Source: Cobetia amphilecti | Lineage (GTDB): Bacteria; Pseudomonadota; Gammaproteobacteria; Pseudomonadales; Halomonadaceae | Assembly (NCBI RefSeq): GCF_030010415.1 | Contig: NZ_JASCSA010000003.1 | DNA length: 64,000 nucleotides | Reading direction: 5' to 3' (one strand) | In this document: piece after piece, positions 8,282-18,502 of the stretch | Numbering within the stretch: position 1 is the first letter of the stretch | Layout of the letters: every line of letters begins with the position of its first letter | Notes under the pieces: generated by a model | Told to the model about the DNA's origin: nothing | Database searches by the model: none | Seen by the model: the letters and a program-made list of their open reading frames with translations, nothing else | Program-made: the position numbers and the translations under genes

Positions 8282-9475
8282 ATGCCTGATTCCCTGCCCC
8301 CGGATTCGGTCGGTCTCGTCACGCCTCAGACTGCCCACTTCAATACCCCGCTGGAGCTGGCCTGCGGCAGACGCCTCGAGCAGTACTCGCTGGTCTACGA
8401 GACCTACGGCGAACTGAACGCTGACGCCAGCAACGCCATCCTGATCTGTCATGCCCTCACCGGCCACCATCATGCGGCTGGCTATCACGCCATGAGCGAC
8501 CGCAAGCCTGGCTGGTGGGACGACTACATCGGCCCCGGCAAGCCCATTGATACCTCGCGCTTCTTCGTCATCGCGCTGAACAACATCGGCGGCTGCCACG
8601 GCAGTACCGGCCCGACCTCGATCAACCCGGAAACGGGCGAGCAATGGGGGCCTGACTTCCCATTGGTGACCGTGCCGGACTGGGTCGAGAGCCAGAAGCG
8701 CCTCGCCGAGTCTCTCGGCATCACCCGCTTCGCGGCGGTGGTCGGCGGCTCGCTGGGTGGCATGCAGGCGCTGCAGTGGGTGATGGATCACCCTGATCGC
8801 GTCGGTCACGTCGCCATCATCGCCTGCACGCCGAAACTCTCGGCGCAGAACATCGCCTTCAATGAAGTCGCGCGTCAGGCGATTCGCTCTGACCCGGAAT
8901 TCCATGACGGCTGGTACTCGCGTGTCGATGCCGTGCCCAAGCGCGGCCTCAAGCTGGCGCGCATGGTCGGTCACATCACCTATCTTTCCGAGCATTCGAT
9001 GGGCACCAAGTTCGGGCGCGACCTGCGTCAGGACCGCCTCAACTTCGGTTACGACGTCGACTTCCAGGTCGAGAGCTATCTGCGCCACCAGGGCGATACC
9101 TTCTCCACCGCCTTCGATGCCAATACCTACCTGCTGATGACCAAGGCGCTCGACTACTTCGATCCTGCCGCCACGGCAGGCGATGACCTGTCCGCGGCCA
9201 TGGCGCCGATCAGCTGCCCGGTACTGGTGGTCAGCTTCACCACCGACTGGCGCTTCGCGCCGTCACGCTCTCGCGAGCTGGTCAATGCCATGATCCATGC
9301 CGGCAAGTCGGTCAGCTACGCCAACATCGACTCGCCGCACGGGCATGATGCTTTCCTGCTGCCGGGCGAACGCTACGAAACGGTACTGGGCAACTTCCTG
9401 ACTCGCGCTTACGACCACGCCTGTGGCGCGCAAGCCACGCAAAAGCCGAGCACCAAGGAGACCAGCCATGCGTAA
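8282..9475 (+). CDS. metX: homoserine O-acyltransferase MetX
   Basis: MetX is an alpha/beta-hydrolase that acylates homoserine at the first committed step of methionine synthesis. The nucleophile Ser157 is in GGSLGGMQ, and the charge-relay Asp (FTTDWRF) and His (DSPHGHDAF) are in the C-terminal third. From ATG 8282 it has 397 residues beginning MPDSLPPDSVGLVTPQ, as in Pseudomonas; ATGs at 8258 and 8261 are in frame and not excluded. Whether the donor is acetyl- or succinyl-CoA cannot be told by eye; pseudomonad homologues are succinyltransferases. It overlaps metW by 8 bp. Confidence 0.94.
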   Translation: MPDSLPPDSVGLVTPQTAHFNTPLELACGRRLEQYSLVYETYGELNADASNAILICHALTGHHHAAGYHAMSDRKPGWWDDYIGPGKPIDTSRFFVIALNNIGGCHGSTGPTSINPETGEQWGPDFPLVTVPDWVESQKRLAESLGITRFAAVVGGSLGGMQALQWVMDHPDRVGHVAIIACTPKLSAQNIAFNEVARQAIRSDPEFHDGWYSRVDAVPKRGLKLARMVGHITYLSEHSMGTKFGRDLRQDRLNFGYDVDFQVESYLRHQGDTFSTAFDANTYLLMTKALDYFDPAATAGDDLSAAMAPISCPVLVVSFTTDWRFAPSRSRELVNAMIHAGKSVSYANIDSPHGHDAFLLPGERYETVLGNFLTRAYDHACGAQATQKPSTKETSHA

Positions 9476-10082
9476 CGACCTCGCCCAGATTCATGACTGG
9501 ATTCCCGAAGGCGCGCGCGTGCTGGACCTCGCCTGCGGTGACGGCACCCTGCTGGCCTCCCTCAAGGAGACCAAGCAGGTCTTCGGCTATGGCCTGGAGA
9601 TAGACCCCGACAACATCAGTGCCTGTGTCGCCCGTGGCGTGAACGTCATCGAGCAGAATGTCGATGACGGCCTGGCCAACTTCGCCGACGACACCTTCGA
9701 TCGCGTGGTGATGTCCCAGGCATTGCAGGTACTGCGTCGCCCGGACCGTGCGCTGGAGGAGATGATGCGCGTCTCGCGTGAGGCCATCATCACCTTCCCC
9801 AACTTCGCCTACTGGCGTCATCGCCTGCACCTGGGCATGAAGGGGCGCATGCCGGTCTCTAAGTCGCTGCCTCACGCCTGGTACGACACGCCGAACATCC
9901 ACCTGTCGACCTTCGCGGACTTCGAGCGCCTGTGTCGCGCCCAGGGCCTCAAGATCATCGACCGCGCGGTCGGCAATGGCGATCACGAGCCACACCCGGC
10001 GGCGACCTGGTGGCCGAACCTGTTCGGGGAAGTGGCCATCTTCCGCGTCTGCCGCGACAACTGCCCGCCCGACCAGCGCTGA
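9468..10082 (+). CDS. metW: methionine biosynthesis protein MetW
   Basis: MetW is a methyltransferase-fold protein that acts with MetX in homoserine acylation in bacteria that use the metX route. The 204-residue protein has the SAM-binding motif I as VLDLACGDGTLL near the N-terminus. ATG 9468 lies inside the end of metX, with AGGAG 8 bp before it, so the two are translationally coupled; the frame is open upstream only because of the metX sequence. No methionine riboswitch is evident upstream. Confidence 0.93.
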   Translation: MRNDLAQIHDWIPEGARVLDLACGDGTLLASLKETKQVFGYGLEIDPDNISACVARGVNVIEQNVDDGLANFADDTFDRVVMSQALQVLRRPDRALEEMMRVSREAIITFPNFAYWRHRLHLGMKGRMPVSKSLPHAWYDTPNIHLSTFADFERLCRAQGLKIIDRAVGNGDHEPHPAATWWPNLFGEVAIFRVCRDNCPPDQR

Positions 10083-10133
10083 GTTCAGGCGCCCTACAGC
10101 AGTCGCCACAGACCAAGCGCCAGGCGCCTCAAA

Positions 10134-10168
10134 GAAACGGCCGACAGGACACTCCTGTCGGCCGTTTC
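10134..10168 (+). terminator. terminator hairpin of metX-metW
   Basis: A perfect 15-bp stem with a 5-nt loop lies 51 bp after the metW stop. It carries TTTC at the end of the stem but no true U-tract. Confidence 0.65.
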
Positions 10169-10331
10169 GCGTCATGACACTACCGATTCTTCCGCGCCGC
10201 GATAGCGCTGCGCTATCCGGGCCATGCACAGACAGTCACAACTAAAGTCTATATACTTTCGGGGTAAACGCAGCTGAGGATCACGGCACGCACTTCCGGT
10301 GAGGTGCGCCGGCATCCCGAGGAGAGAGTGC

Positions 10332-10847
10332 ATGAACTTCCATACCCGCAAATGGGTCAAGCCTGAAGATCTCAACCCCAACGGCACCCTGTTCGGTGGA
10401 CGCCTGCTGGCCTGGATCGATGAAGAAGCGGCCATCTACGCCATCGTCCAGCTGGGCACCTCGCGCGTGGTCACCAAGTTCATGTCGGAGATCAATTTCG
10501 TCTCCAGCGCGCGTCAGGGCGACATCATCGAACTGGGCATCACCGCTAGCGCCTTCGGTCGCACCTCGATCTCGCTGTGCGTCGAGATCCGCAACAAGAT
10601 CACCCGCGAGCGCATCCTGACCATCGACCGCATCGTGCTGGTCAGCGTCGATGCCGACTTCAAGCCGGTGCCCCACGGCCGCACGCGCATCACCTATATC
10701 GAAGACCGCTTCCGTGAGCAGGCCGGCAGCAACGATAGCCATAACGACGGCCACAATGACAGTCACAACGACAGTCACAAAGACGAAACGCCGCAGAAGG
10801 CACCGCGTCGGCGTGCCGATAGCGCGTCGGATCTCAAGAACGCCTGA
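10332..10847 (+). CDS. YciA-type acyl-CoA thioesterase with His/Asp-rich tail
   Basis: This hotdog-fold hydrolase of acyl-CoA esters is 171 residues from ATG 10332 behind GAGGAGAG. The YciA signature N-x-x-G-x-x-F-G-G followed by WIDEEA is at about residues 16-36, giving the catalytic Asp. The first ~130 residues are a normal single hotdog domain. After it comes a tail with four tandem [S/G]H[N/K]D units (residues 136-151), then a basic end (APRRRADS). The tail is encoded by four 12-bp DNA repeats and looks like recent repeat expansion. The substrate range is not known; the family prefers medium to long acyl-CoA. Confidence 0.88.
   Translation: MNFHTRKWVKPEDLNPNGTLFGGRLLAWIDEEAAIYAIVQLGTSRVVTKFMSEINFVSSARQGDIIELGITASAFGRTSISLCVEIRNKITRERILTIDRIVLVSVDADFKPVPHGRTRITYIEDRFREQAGSNDSHNDGHNDSHNDSHKDETPQKAPRRRADSASDLKNA
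10737..10784 (+). repeat. four 12-bp tandem repeats inside the thioesterase gene
   Basis: Four units (AGCCATAACGAC, GGCCACAATGAC, AGTCACAACGAC, AGTCACAAAGAC) code in frame for SHND, GHND, SHND and SHKD. Because the unit is a multiple of three, copy number can change without a frameshift. Confidence 0.85.
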
Positions 10848-10889
10848 TCGCGTCGCTCTTCAGGTCGCGCCACGCAGGTCGCACCAACG

Positions 10890-10919
10890 AAAAAGGCACC
10901 TCCGAGAGGTGCCTTTTTT
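10890..10919. terminator. bidirectional intrinsic terminator
   Basis: A stem AAGGCACCTC / GAGGTGCCTT with a 3-nt loop is flanked by an A-tract and a T-tract (TTTTTT). It lies between the convergent thioesterase gene and the ChaN-like gene and can terminate both. Confidence 0.85.
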
Positions 10920-10993
10920 CATGCCGGCAATTCAGGCCGCAGTTGTGTTGCTGATGCCTAGAACCTGACTGACTTCCAGGCGCTGCCTGGCCG

Positions 10994-12076
10994 CTAGCTG
11001 ACGGTCGTCTGCATCGTCTCACGCAGGCCTTCACAGGCATCCGCGACTGGCGCCGTCGCCGGCGTGAACCACACCAGGTCATAGGCCGGCGCCGCACCGG
11101 CGCTTTCCGGCAGATAATCGGTGAGATGCGTCAGTGGCTGGCCCGCGTCATCCCAGGCCACCGGCATCAGCGCCACGGACAGCGTGCTGCCGTCCAGCCA
11201 GCGCGGCACGCCGATATCGCGACGGGCATGACCGGAGCCACACACCAGCAGGCTGGTGGCGCCATCGGCCGCCAGGCCCTCCAGGCGTTCTGCCATCTGC
11301 TGATCCCGCGCCAGCTGCGCACGCAGCATCGCATCCAGGCGCTCTGCACCCAGCAGGCCGCAATGGCCTTCATCCAGCGCCTCACGCTGCAGGCGCAGTA
11401 CCGCTTCCGGCAGCGCCAACGGCGACTGTCCCGGTGCCATGCTGGCCTCCAGCTGTGCCGCCGACAGGCTGGCAGAGGCGAGCGGTGCCCCGCTGTCCAG
11501 CGCTCCGCGCAGCAGAGGGGCGTAGTCGGTGAAGGGCCAGCGCGCATTCCAGGCCAGCAGCTGCTGAAGCTCGTCATCCGGCAATCCCGCGACCGCAAGC
11601 GAGGTGCGGTTGGCCAGCGACAAGGCGGCATCCTGGGTCGTGTCCAGCATCTCCAGCGCCACACCGCCCAGCTGACGCCGCGCGACCAGCGCATCGATCA
11701 ACCAGCGCTCCAGCTGGTGATGGTCCGGATTGTCGTGATGCTCGCCCAGCAGCACCATCGAGTGCGCCTGACTCCAATCGACCAGCGCCGCTGGGGACAG
11801 ACGACGATTGCCCTCCGCGACCAGAATGCTGCCCAGCAACGGGTGGGACGCCTTGGGGTCATGCCAGGCCGGCAGCGGTGGCAACGGCCCGTTGGCCGGC
11901 TGAGCGGCCTGCGCGAGCGGGCTGGCCAGTGCCGTGCCCAGCACGGAAAGCCCGCCCGCCGAGGCGACCATGCCGACCAACAACTGACGACGGCTCACCC
12001 CGGCCGTGCGCTCAGGCGTCTCGGATTCGTTGCTGGAGCGGAAGCTGGAATTGATCGAGCGGCGAAATAGCGACAT
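10994..12076 (-). CDS. ChaN-like (DUF399) protein with Tat signal
   Basis: Members of this Tiki/ChaN superfamily include heme-binding ChaN. The 360-residue protein starts at ATG 12076. It has a twin-arginine signal: SRRQLLVGM followed by a hydrophobic run ending in LASPLAQA (residues ~28-58), so export by Tat in folded form is inferred. The family motif GEHHDNPDHHQLERWL follows about residue 110, and a C-terminal GSGHARRDIGVP block is present. It diverges from a Rieske protein gene. ChaN itself is usually a lipoprotein; no lipobox is visible here. The function is uncertain; heme or iron handling or metal-dependent hydrolysis are possible. Confidence 0.75.
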   Translation of the reverse strand: MSLFRRSINSSFRSSNESETPERTAGVSRRQLLVGMVASAGGLSVLGTALASPLAQAAQPANGPLPPLPAWHDPKASHPLLGSILVAEGNRRLSPAALVDWSQAHSMVLLGEHHDNPDHHQLERWLIDALVARRQLGGVALEMLDTTQDAALSLANRTSLAVAGLPDDELQQLLAWNARWPFTDYAPLLRGALDSGAPLASASLSAAQLEASMAPGQSPLALPEAVLRLQREALDEGHCGLLGAERLDAMLRAQLARDQQMAERLEGLAADGATSLLVCGSGHARRDIGVPRWLDGSTLSVALMPVAWDDAGQPLTHLTDYLPESAGAAPAYDLVWFTPATAPVADACEGLRETMQTTVS

Positions 12077-12147
12077 GAAGATGACCCGGCATGGAAGGAA
12101 GCGGCAAGACACGGTAAAAGACCACAAGAGAGCGTGCCAACGCTGCC

Positions 12148-12594
12148 ATGATACCCGATGCGAGCCCCCTCATGTCCGAAAGGCCTCTAATACCACCCCA
12201 AGAGCCCTCATCCAGGCTGTGCTTGAGGCTGCCGCTGCCATCACTGCCCGTCGGCCGCAGCATGGCATTGACCCTCGATGATGGCCGTCCAGCCCTGCTG
12301 GTGATGCAGCCTGATGGCCCGCGCGCATTCCTCGACCGCTGCCCGCACCAGGGCAGCCGAATGCTGACCGAAGACGAGACTGGCGATCCCTACATGGACG
12401 CGACCGGCGGCTTGATCCTCTGCCACCGCCATCAGGCCTGTTTCGAACCGCATCACGGCACCTGCATCAGCGGCCCCTGCGTCGGCCAACGCTTGACCGC
12501 ACTGGACGTTGAGCGGGTGCACAACGACGCCTCGCCAGTACTGTTGCTGCTGTGGGAGGCCCCAGGCAGCGGTGGAGAACTGAGGGAGAAATGA
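12148..12594 (+). CDS. small Rieske [2Fe-2S] protein
   Basis: The 148-residue soluble protein is made essentially of one Rieske domain. Cluster ligands are visible as C65-P-H67 and C92-H-R-H95. The gap between the two ligand pairs is 24 residues, longer than the 15-17 common in Rieske ferredoxins. No dioxygenase catalytic domain follows, so it is a stand-alone ferredoxin or nitrite-reductase-small-subunit-like protein of unknown partner. The start could be 12148 or 12172; neither has a good ribosome site. It is divergent from the ChaN-like gene with 71 bp between them. Confidence 0.78.
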   Translation: MIPDASPLMSERPLIPPQEPSSRLCLRLPLPSLPVGRSMALTLDDGRPALLVMQPDGPRAFLDRCPHQGSRMLTEDETGDPYMDATGGLILCHRHQACFEPHHGTCISGPCVGQRLTALDVERVHNDASPVLLLLWEAPGSGGELREK

Positions 12595-12632
12595 TAGAGA
12601 GATGATAGAGAGGTTATGGAGAGAGACGAGCG
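12591..12632 (+). repeat. GA-rich short direct repeats after the Rieske gene
   Basis: ATGATAGAGAG occurs twice in succession, followed by a degenerate GGTTATGGAGAGAG. It fills most of the 69-bp gap to the convergent sfsA. No function is evident. Confidence 0.5.
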
Positions 12633-12663
12633 CTGACTGGCAGGCTGAGCGCCAGCGACCTGA

Positions 12664-13506
12664 TCAGCCAGCAAAGCGCGCGTCATGCAGTGGCAGCGCG
12701 CGCGTCAGACCCAGTCTTGCTCGCCACAGTGGCTGACCCGCATCTGAAAGAGACTCCTCGAGCGTGATCTGCATGCCCAGCGCCAGCACTTCGACACCCG
12801 CGGCCTGCGCCTGGGCAAAGGCCTGTGCATAGGCCGGGTCGAGATGCGCCGCCGGTGCGACATCCTCGATCCCGTCATGGGCGACACAGAACACCAGCAC
12901 GCAGCGGTGGCCTGCTGCGACCAGCGCCGCGAGGCTGGCCAGATGACGCTGTGCACGCGTACTCACCGAGTCCGGGAAATAGCCGTGACCGTCGGATTCA
13001 CGCAGCGTCAGTTGCTTGACTTCCAGATAGATCGAGGCCGCGCCCTCCTCGCTCGGCCACATCTGGAAATCGAGCCGTGAGCGCTCCGGGATGTCATTGC
13101 CCGGCAGCAGGACCTCGACACGCGACTCGCGCTTGAGGCGCGCAAAGTCGGCGAGCCCCATGTCGCGCAGCACGCTGACGCTGGCCTGCTGCAGCGCCGC
13201 CTCGACATGGGCATTGGCACGTCCGGTATGCACCGCCACCAAGGCCTCACGCCGACCGTCAGCGCCGGGCGAGTCCAGAGGCAGGCGAATCAGCTCCCAG
13301 GTCCAGGCGAGCTTGCGCTTGGGGTTGTCGGAGGGCGACAGCCATACCTCACAGCCTTCGACGCACACCGCGCGCATCGAGCCGGTATTCGGGCAATGCG
13401 CCGTCACCACTTCACCGGCCCGCTCACCCTCGAGCAGCTCCACCTCGGCGAAGAAGCGCTTGTAACGACGGATCAGGCGACCACGATACAGCCCCTCAAG
13501 CACCAT
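12664..13506 (-). CDS. sfsA: sugar fermentation stimulation protein homologue SfsA
   Basis: SfsA proteins have an OB-like N-terminal part and a nuclease-like C-terminal fold; their biochemical role is unsettled and they were named after an effect on maltose metabolism in E. coli. This 280-residue protein shows the family blocks HCPNTGSMRAVC, SRLDFQ and IYLEVKQLTL. Its ATG (13506) overlaps the TGA of the upstream aminotransferase gene (TGATG), so it is translated by coupling; a TTG one codon earlier is less likely. Confidence 0.92.
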   Translation of the reverse strand: MVLEGLYRGRLIRRYKRFFAEVELLEGERAGEVVTAHCPNTGSMRAVCVEGCEVWLSPSDNPKRKLAWTWELIRLPLDSPGADGRREALVAVHTGRANAHVEAALQQASVSVLRDMGLADFARLKRESRVEVLLPGNDIPERSRLDFQMWPSEEGAASIYLEVKQLTLRESDGHGYFPDSVSTRAQRHLASLAALVAAGHRCVLVFCVAHDGIEDVAPAAHLDPAYAQAFAQAQAAGVEVLALGMQITLEESLSDAGQPLWRARLGLTRALPLHDARFAG

Positions 13507-14690
13507 CAAGCCGACACTCCCGCCCGGGTGGCACGCCGCTCAAGGAAGCGCTCCATGCGGGCCAAGGCCTCGCGCAGACGCGCCTCATCGGCGGTGAAGG
13601 CGATACGCACATGGCGACGCCCTTCGGCCAGCGCGAAGTCCGTGCCCGGCGTGATGGCGACATTCTCTTCTTCCAGCAGTGCGCGGCAGAAGGCCTCGCT
13701 GTCATCAATCAGATGAGAGATATCCAGCCAGACGTAGAAGGCGCCCTGCGGCGGCACCGACGGCGCCAGCCCCAGACGTTCGAGCCCGGCCAGCAGCACG
13801 CCACGGCGGGCTTCGAGCACCTGCCGACGACGCTCGAGTTCTGCTTCGCATTCCGGCGTGAAGGCCGCCAGCGCCGCATGCTGGGCAGGCGTCGAGGCAG
13901 CCAGGAAGACATTCTGCGCCAGGCGTGACAATGGCTCGACCGCGGCTTCAGGCGCCACCAGCCAGCCCAGCCGCCAGCCCGTCATGCCGAAGTATTTCGA
14001 GAAGCTGTTGATGACGAAGGCGTCGGGGCACTCCGCCAGTGCGGTGTGCGCAGGCACGCCATAGGTCAGTCCCTGATAGATCTCATCCACCAGCAGGTAC
14101 GCATCACGCGACTGGCACAGCTCGCCCAGCGCCTTCAATTCCTCGGGCGACAGCACGTGTCCGGTGGGATTGGAGGGCGATGCCACCATCACGGCCCGCG
14201 TGTTCTCGCGCCAGAAATCATCGGCAAGTTCGGCGGTCAGCTGCCAGCCACTCTCGGCATTGACGGGCACCACATCCAGCTGGGCATCCACCAGGCCCAT
14301 GAAGTGGCGATTGCAGGGGTAGGTCGGGTCGGCCATCAACACGCTGTCGCCACGTTCGGCGCACAGCAATGTGGCCAGCAGCAAGGCACCGGAGGCGCCG
14401 GGCGTGATGATGATACGGGAGGGAGACACCGTGACGCCGTGGCGGCGCTGATAGTCTGCCGCGATGGCCTCGCGCAGGGCCGGCAGGCCGCAGGCAGGGG
14501 TGTAGCGCGTCTGACCGGCCGCCAGCGCCGCCTGCCCGGCGGCGATCACCGGCGCGGGGGTCGGGAAGTCGGGCTCGCCCACTTCCAGATGAATGACGTC
14601 ATGGCCCGCGGCCTCGCGTGCCTGGGCGGCTTCCAGCAGCGTCATCACGCGAAAGGCAGCGACGGATTCAAGACGGCGGGCAAACGGCAT
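13506..14690 (-). CDS. class I PLP-dependent aminotransferase
   Basis: This 394-residue fold-type I aminotransferase has the PLP lysine in SFSKYFGMTGWRLGW, the substrate/PLP contacts SPSNPTGHV and DEIYQGL, and the C-terminal arginine region RRHVRIAF. It resembles aspartate or aromatic/alanine-type aminotransferases; the precise substrate cannot be assigned. ATG 14690 has GAGGAG 7 bp before. It forms a two-gene unit with sfsA. A partner next to dksA is common in pseudomonad-like genomes. Confidence 0.9.
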   Translation of the reverse strand: MPFARRLESVAAFRVMTLLEAAQAREAAGHDVIHLEVGEPDFPTPAPVIAAGQAALAAGQTRYTPACGLPALREAIAADYQRRHGVTVSPSRIIITPGASGALLLATLLCAERGDSVLMADPTYPCNRHFMGLVDAQLDVVPVNAESGWQLTAELADDFWRENTRAVMVASPSNPTGHVLSPEELKALGELCQSRDAYLLVDEIYQGLTYGVPAHTALAECPDAFVINSFSKYFGMTGWRLGWLVAPEAAVEPLSRLAQNVFLAASTPAQHAALAAFTPECEAELERRRQVLEARRGVLLAGLERLGLAPSVPPQGAFYVWLDISHLIDDSEAFCRALLEEENVAITPGTDFALAEGRRHVRIAFTADEARLREALARMERFLERRATRAGVSA

Positions 14691-14825
14691 GACAACACTC
14701 CTCAGGATGGGAGCTTCATTCTAGGCGCCTGCCAAGGCCCATTCCCAGCCCCTTCGTGCAGGAAAATCGGTGTTTGCCGGTACACGCCGGACCACTGCCC
14801 GCTACAAACTATCGTCGGAGATCGG

Positions 14826-14853
14826 TTGCAAACTTGTCATTTTTACGCTAAAT
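14826..14853 (+). promoter_or_regulatory. candidate sigma-70 promoter of dksA
   Basis: TTGCAA (14826-14831) and CTAAAT (14848-14853) are separated by 16 bp in an unusually AT-rich patch, about 110 bp before the dksA start. The -10 is weak, so this is a candidate only. Confidence 0.45.
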
Positions 14854-14965
14854 AAGCTGATCTTCTCGCGAGGGCAGCAGTCAGGACAGCCCCCTCGCCG
14901 TGGCCAAGGAGGCAGTGCAACAGACTGTCGACGGCCCAAGTCACCTTGCGGAATGAGGCGGTCCC

Positions 14966-15403
14966 ATGCCCTTAGCTGAAACCAAGCCGGAAGCGCTTAA
15001 GAAATTCACCCCGTATGAGCCGGCAGCGGGTGAAGAGTACATGAACGAGAAGCAGCTAGCGCACTTCCGTCAGATCCTGCTGGACTGGAAACAGGAGCTG
15101 ATGGAAGAGGTCGATCGCACCGTGCGCCACTTGCAGGAAGATGCCAACAACTACGCGGACCCTGCAGACCGTGCCACTCAGGAAGAAGGCTTCAGCCTCG
15201 AACTGAGAACACGTGATCGCGAGCGCAAGCTGCTGAAGAAGATCAACGAGACCATCGAGAACATCGATGAAGACGACTACGGCTTCTGCGAAGCCTGCGG
15301 CGTCGAGATCGGCATTCGCCGTCTGGAAGCACGTCCGACCGCTACCCAGTGTGTCGACTGCAAGACGCTGGCCGAGTTGAAGGAAAAACAGCTGGGCCGC
15401 TAA
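14966..15403 (+). CDS. dksA: RNA polymerase-binding transcription factor DksA
   Basis: DksA inserts a coiled coil into the RNA polymerase secondary channel and, with ppGpp, lowers rRNA transcription and raises amino-acid operons. The 145-residue protein has the coiled-coil tip motif DPADRA (D65, D68, A70) and a four-cysteine zinc finger (C108, C111, C129, C132), so it is the canonical zinc-containing form. ATG 14966 follows GAGGCGG. It heads the conserved dksA-gluQ-cbrB-pcnB-folK-panB-panC gene order. Confidence 0.98.
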   Translation: MPLAETKPEALKKFTPYEPAAGEEYMNEKQLAHFRQILLDWKQELMEEVDRTVRHLQEDANNYADPADRATQEEGFSLELRTRDRERKLLKKINETIENIDEDDYGFCEACGVEIGIRRLEARPTATQCVDCKTLAELKEKQLGR

Positions 15404-15448
15404 GCCCTGCTGTCGATGAAGCGACGTCAGGCCGTCGCCCTCATCCCC

Positions 15449-15483
15449 CATACGGGCACCCTCCTCGGAGCGGTGCCCGTATG
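15449..15483 (+). terminator. hairpin between dksA and gluQ
   Basis: A 12-bp perfect stem (CATACGGGCACC and complement) is separated by an 11-nt loop. There is no U-tract, so partial termination or mRNA processing between dksA and gluQ is as likely as full termination. Confidence 0.5.
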
Positions 15484-15537
15484 CGTTCAGGCCCTGCTGC
15501 CTGCGAATTCCCCACCACGAAGGATGACGGAGCCCAC

Positions 15538-16473
15538 ATGCCTACCGCCTACCGTGGCCGCTTTGCCCCTACCCCTTCCGGTCCGCTGCATGCGGGCTCA
15601 CTGCTGGCCGCCGTCGCCAGCTATCTCGATGCCCGCCATCACGGCGGCGAGTGGCTGGTGCGTATCGAGGATATCGACCCGCCACGCTGCCCCGCCGGGA
15701 GCGCCGATACCATCCTGCGCCAGCTGGATGCCTTCGGCCTGCAGCGCGATGGCGAGCTCCGCTATCAGAGCCAGCGTCACGCCGCCTACGCCGAGGCACT
15801 GGAGCAACTGAAGGCCAGTGGTATCGCCTACCCGTGTGACTGCTCGCGCAAGCAGTGGCGCGAGCACGCCATCTACCCCGGCTGGTGCCGTGAGCGAGCC
15901 GAACCGCCCGCGGGCGAGCATGCCTGGCGGCTGGACGTGCGTGCGGCTGAGCGCTTCGGCGGCACCCGGGCTATCGCTGGCTGGCGGGACCGCCTGCAGG
16001 GCGCGGTCCAGCTGGATCTCGCCACGCTCGGCGACGTGGTGCTCAAGCGACGCGATGGCCTGTGGGCCTATCAGCTGGCCGTGGTGGTGGATGACGCCGA
16101 GCAGGGCATCACCGATGTCGTGCGCGGGCTGGACCTGCTCGACAACAGCCCCTGGCAACGTCTGCTGCAGGCCGCGCTCGACCTGCCGATGCCCCGCCTG
16201 ACGCACCTGCCGCTGATCACGGCCGCCAATGGCCAGAAGCTCTCCAAGCAGAATCTGGCGCCGGCACTGCCGGAAGACGCCAGTGCGATTCGAACGCTGC
16301 TGCACCATACCCTGACGCTGCTCGGCCAGGCGCCACCACCGGAACTGGCGACCGCCAGCCCCGCTGAGCAACTCGCCCACGCCACTCCTTGCTGGTCACT
16401 CGCGGCGGTCGGCACCGCGCCGTCACTCAGTGCGGCCACTACTCCAATGCCAAGGACCGCTGAGGGCAGCTGA
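15538..16473 (+). CDS. gluQ: glutamyl-Q tRNA(Asp) synthetase
   Basis: GluQ-RS is a truncated glutamyl-tRNA synthetase that attaches glutamate to the queuosine base of tRNA-Asp. The 311-residue protein lacks an anticodon-binding domain. It has the HIGH-like HAGS at 18-21 within FAPTPSGPLHAG, zinc-binding Cys at 100, 102 and 117, and a KLSKQ loop at 234-238. ATG 15538 is preceded by GGAG. The gene sits right after dksA, as in E. coli and Pseudomonas. Confidence 0.94.
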   Translation: MPTAYRGRFAPTPSGPLHAGSLLAAVASYLDARHHGGEWLVRIEDIDPPRCPAGSADTILRQLDAFGLQRDGELRYQSQRHAAYAEALEQLKASGIAYPCDCSRKQWREHAIYPGWCRERAEPPAGEHAWRLDVRAAERFGGTRAIAGWRDRLQGAVQLDLATLGDVVLKRRDGLWAYQLAVVVDDAEQGITDVVRGLDLLDNSPWQRLLQAALDLPMPRLTHLPLITAANGQKLSKQNLAPALPEDASAIRTLLHHTLTLLGQAPPPELATASPAEQLAHATPCWSLAAVGTAPSLSAATTPMPRTAEGS

Positions 16474-16615
16474 GGGAAGCTGAGACCAGGCACGCCATGC
16501 ACTCAGGACGCCTGACAACAGCCACGATTGTCGGATTGCCTCCCCTGTGGGAACAGGACAGACTCGAACGACAGTCATTCCCTCATGCACACCCTCAGGC
16601 GAGCGACATCACCCC

Positions 16616-18214
<1,599 letters not shown>

Positions 18215-18254
18215 CGTCGGCGTAATGAAGTTGGAGCACTGACGCTGGCGCACA

Positions 18255-18338
18255 GAAGTCACTGCGCTGAAGTCACTGCGCTGAAGTCACTGCTCTTAAG
18301 TCACTGCGCTGAAGTCACTGCGCTGAAGTCACTGCACC
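18255..18338 (+). repeat. six tandem 14-bp repeats downstream of cbrB
   Basis: Units start at 18255, 18269, 18283, 18297, 18311 and 18325 with consensus GAAGTCACTGCGCT; the third ends in CTCT, the fourth begins with T, the sixth ends in CACC. They begin 40 bp after the cbrB stop. The unit contains no dyad long enough to be a clear operator. Confidence 0.9.
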
Positions 18339-18502
18339 ATGCAGGTGCCCTCCCGAGCGAGCAACCCGCCTGCGGCGCCACCTTGCATGCCAGAGATCCC
18401 CGCATCATCGAGGGCATCGCTAGACTTTAGTGTCGAAAGACTCGCAAAAAACCCAGCTCAATCATTAGCTTGCAAGGCACTTCGTTAGACCTTCGCACCA
18501 AT

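Noticed and set aside
18255..18338. Tandem repeats as a CRISPR array
   Set aside because: Repeats are 14 bp and contiguous with no spacers, and no cas genes are near.
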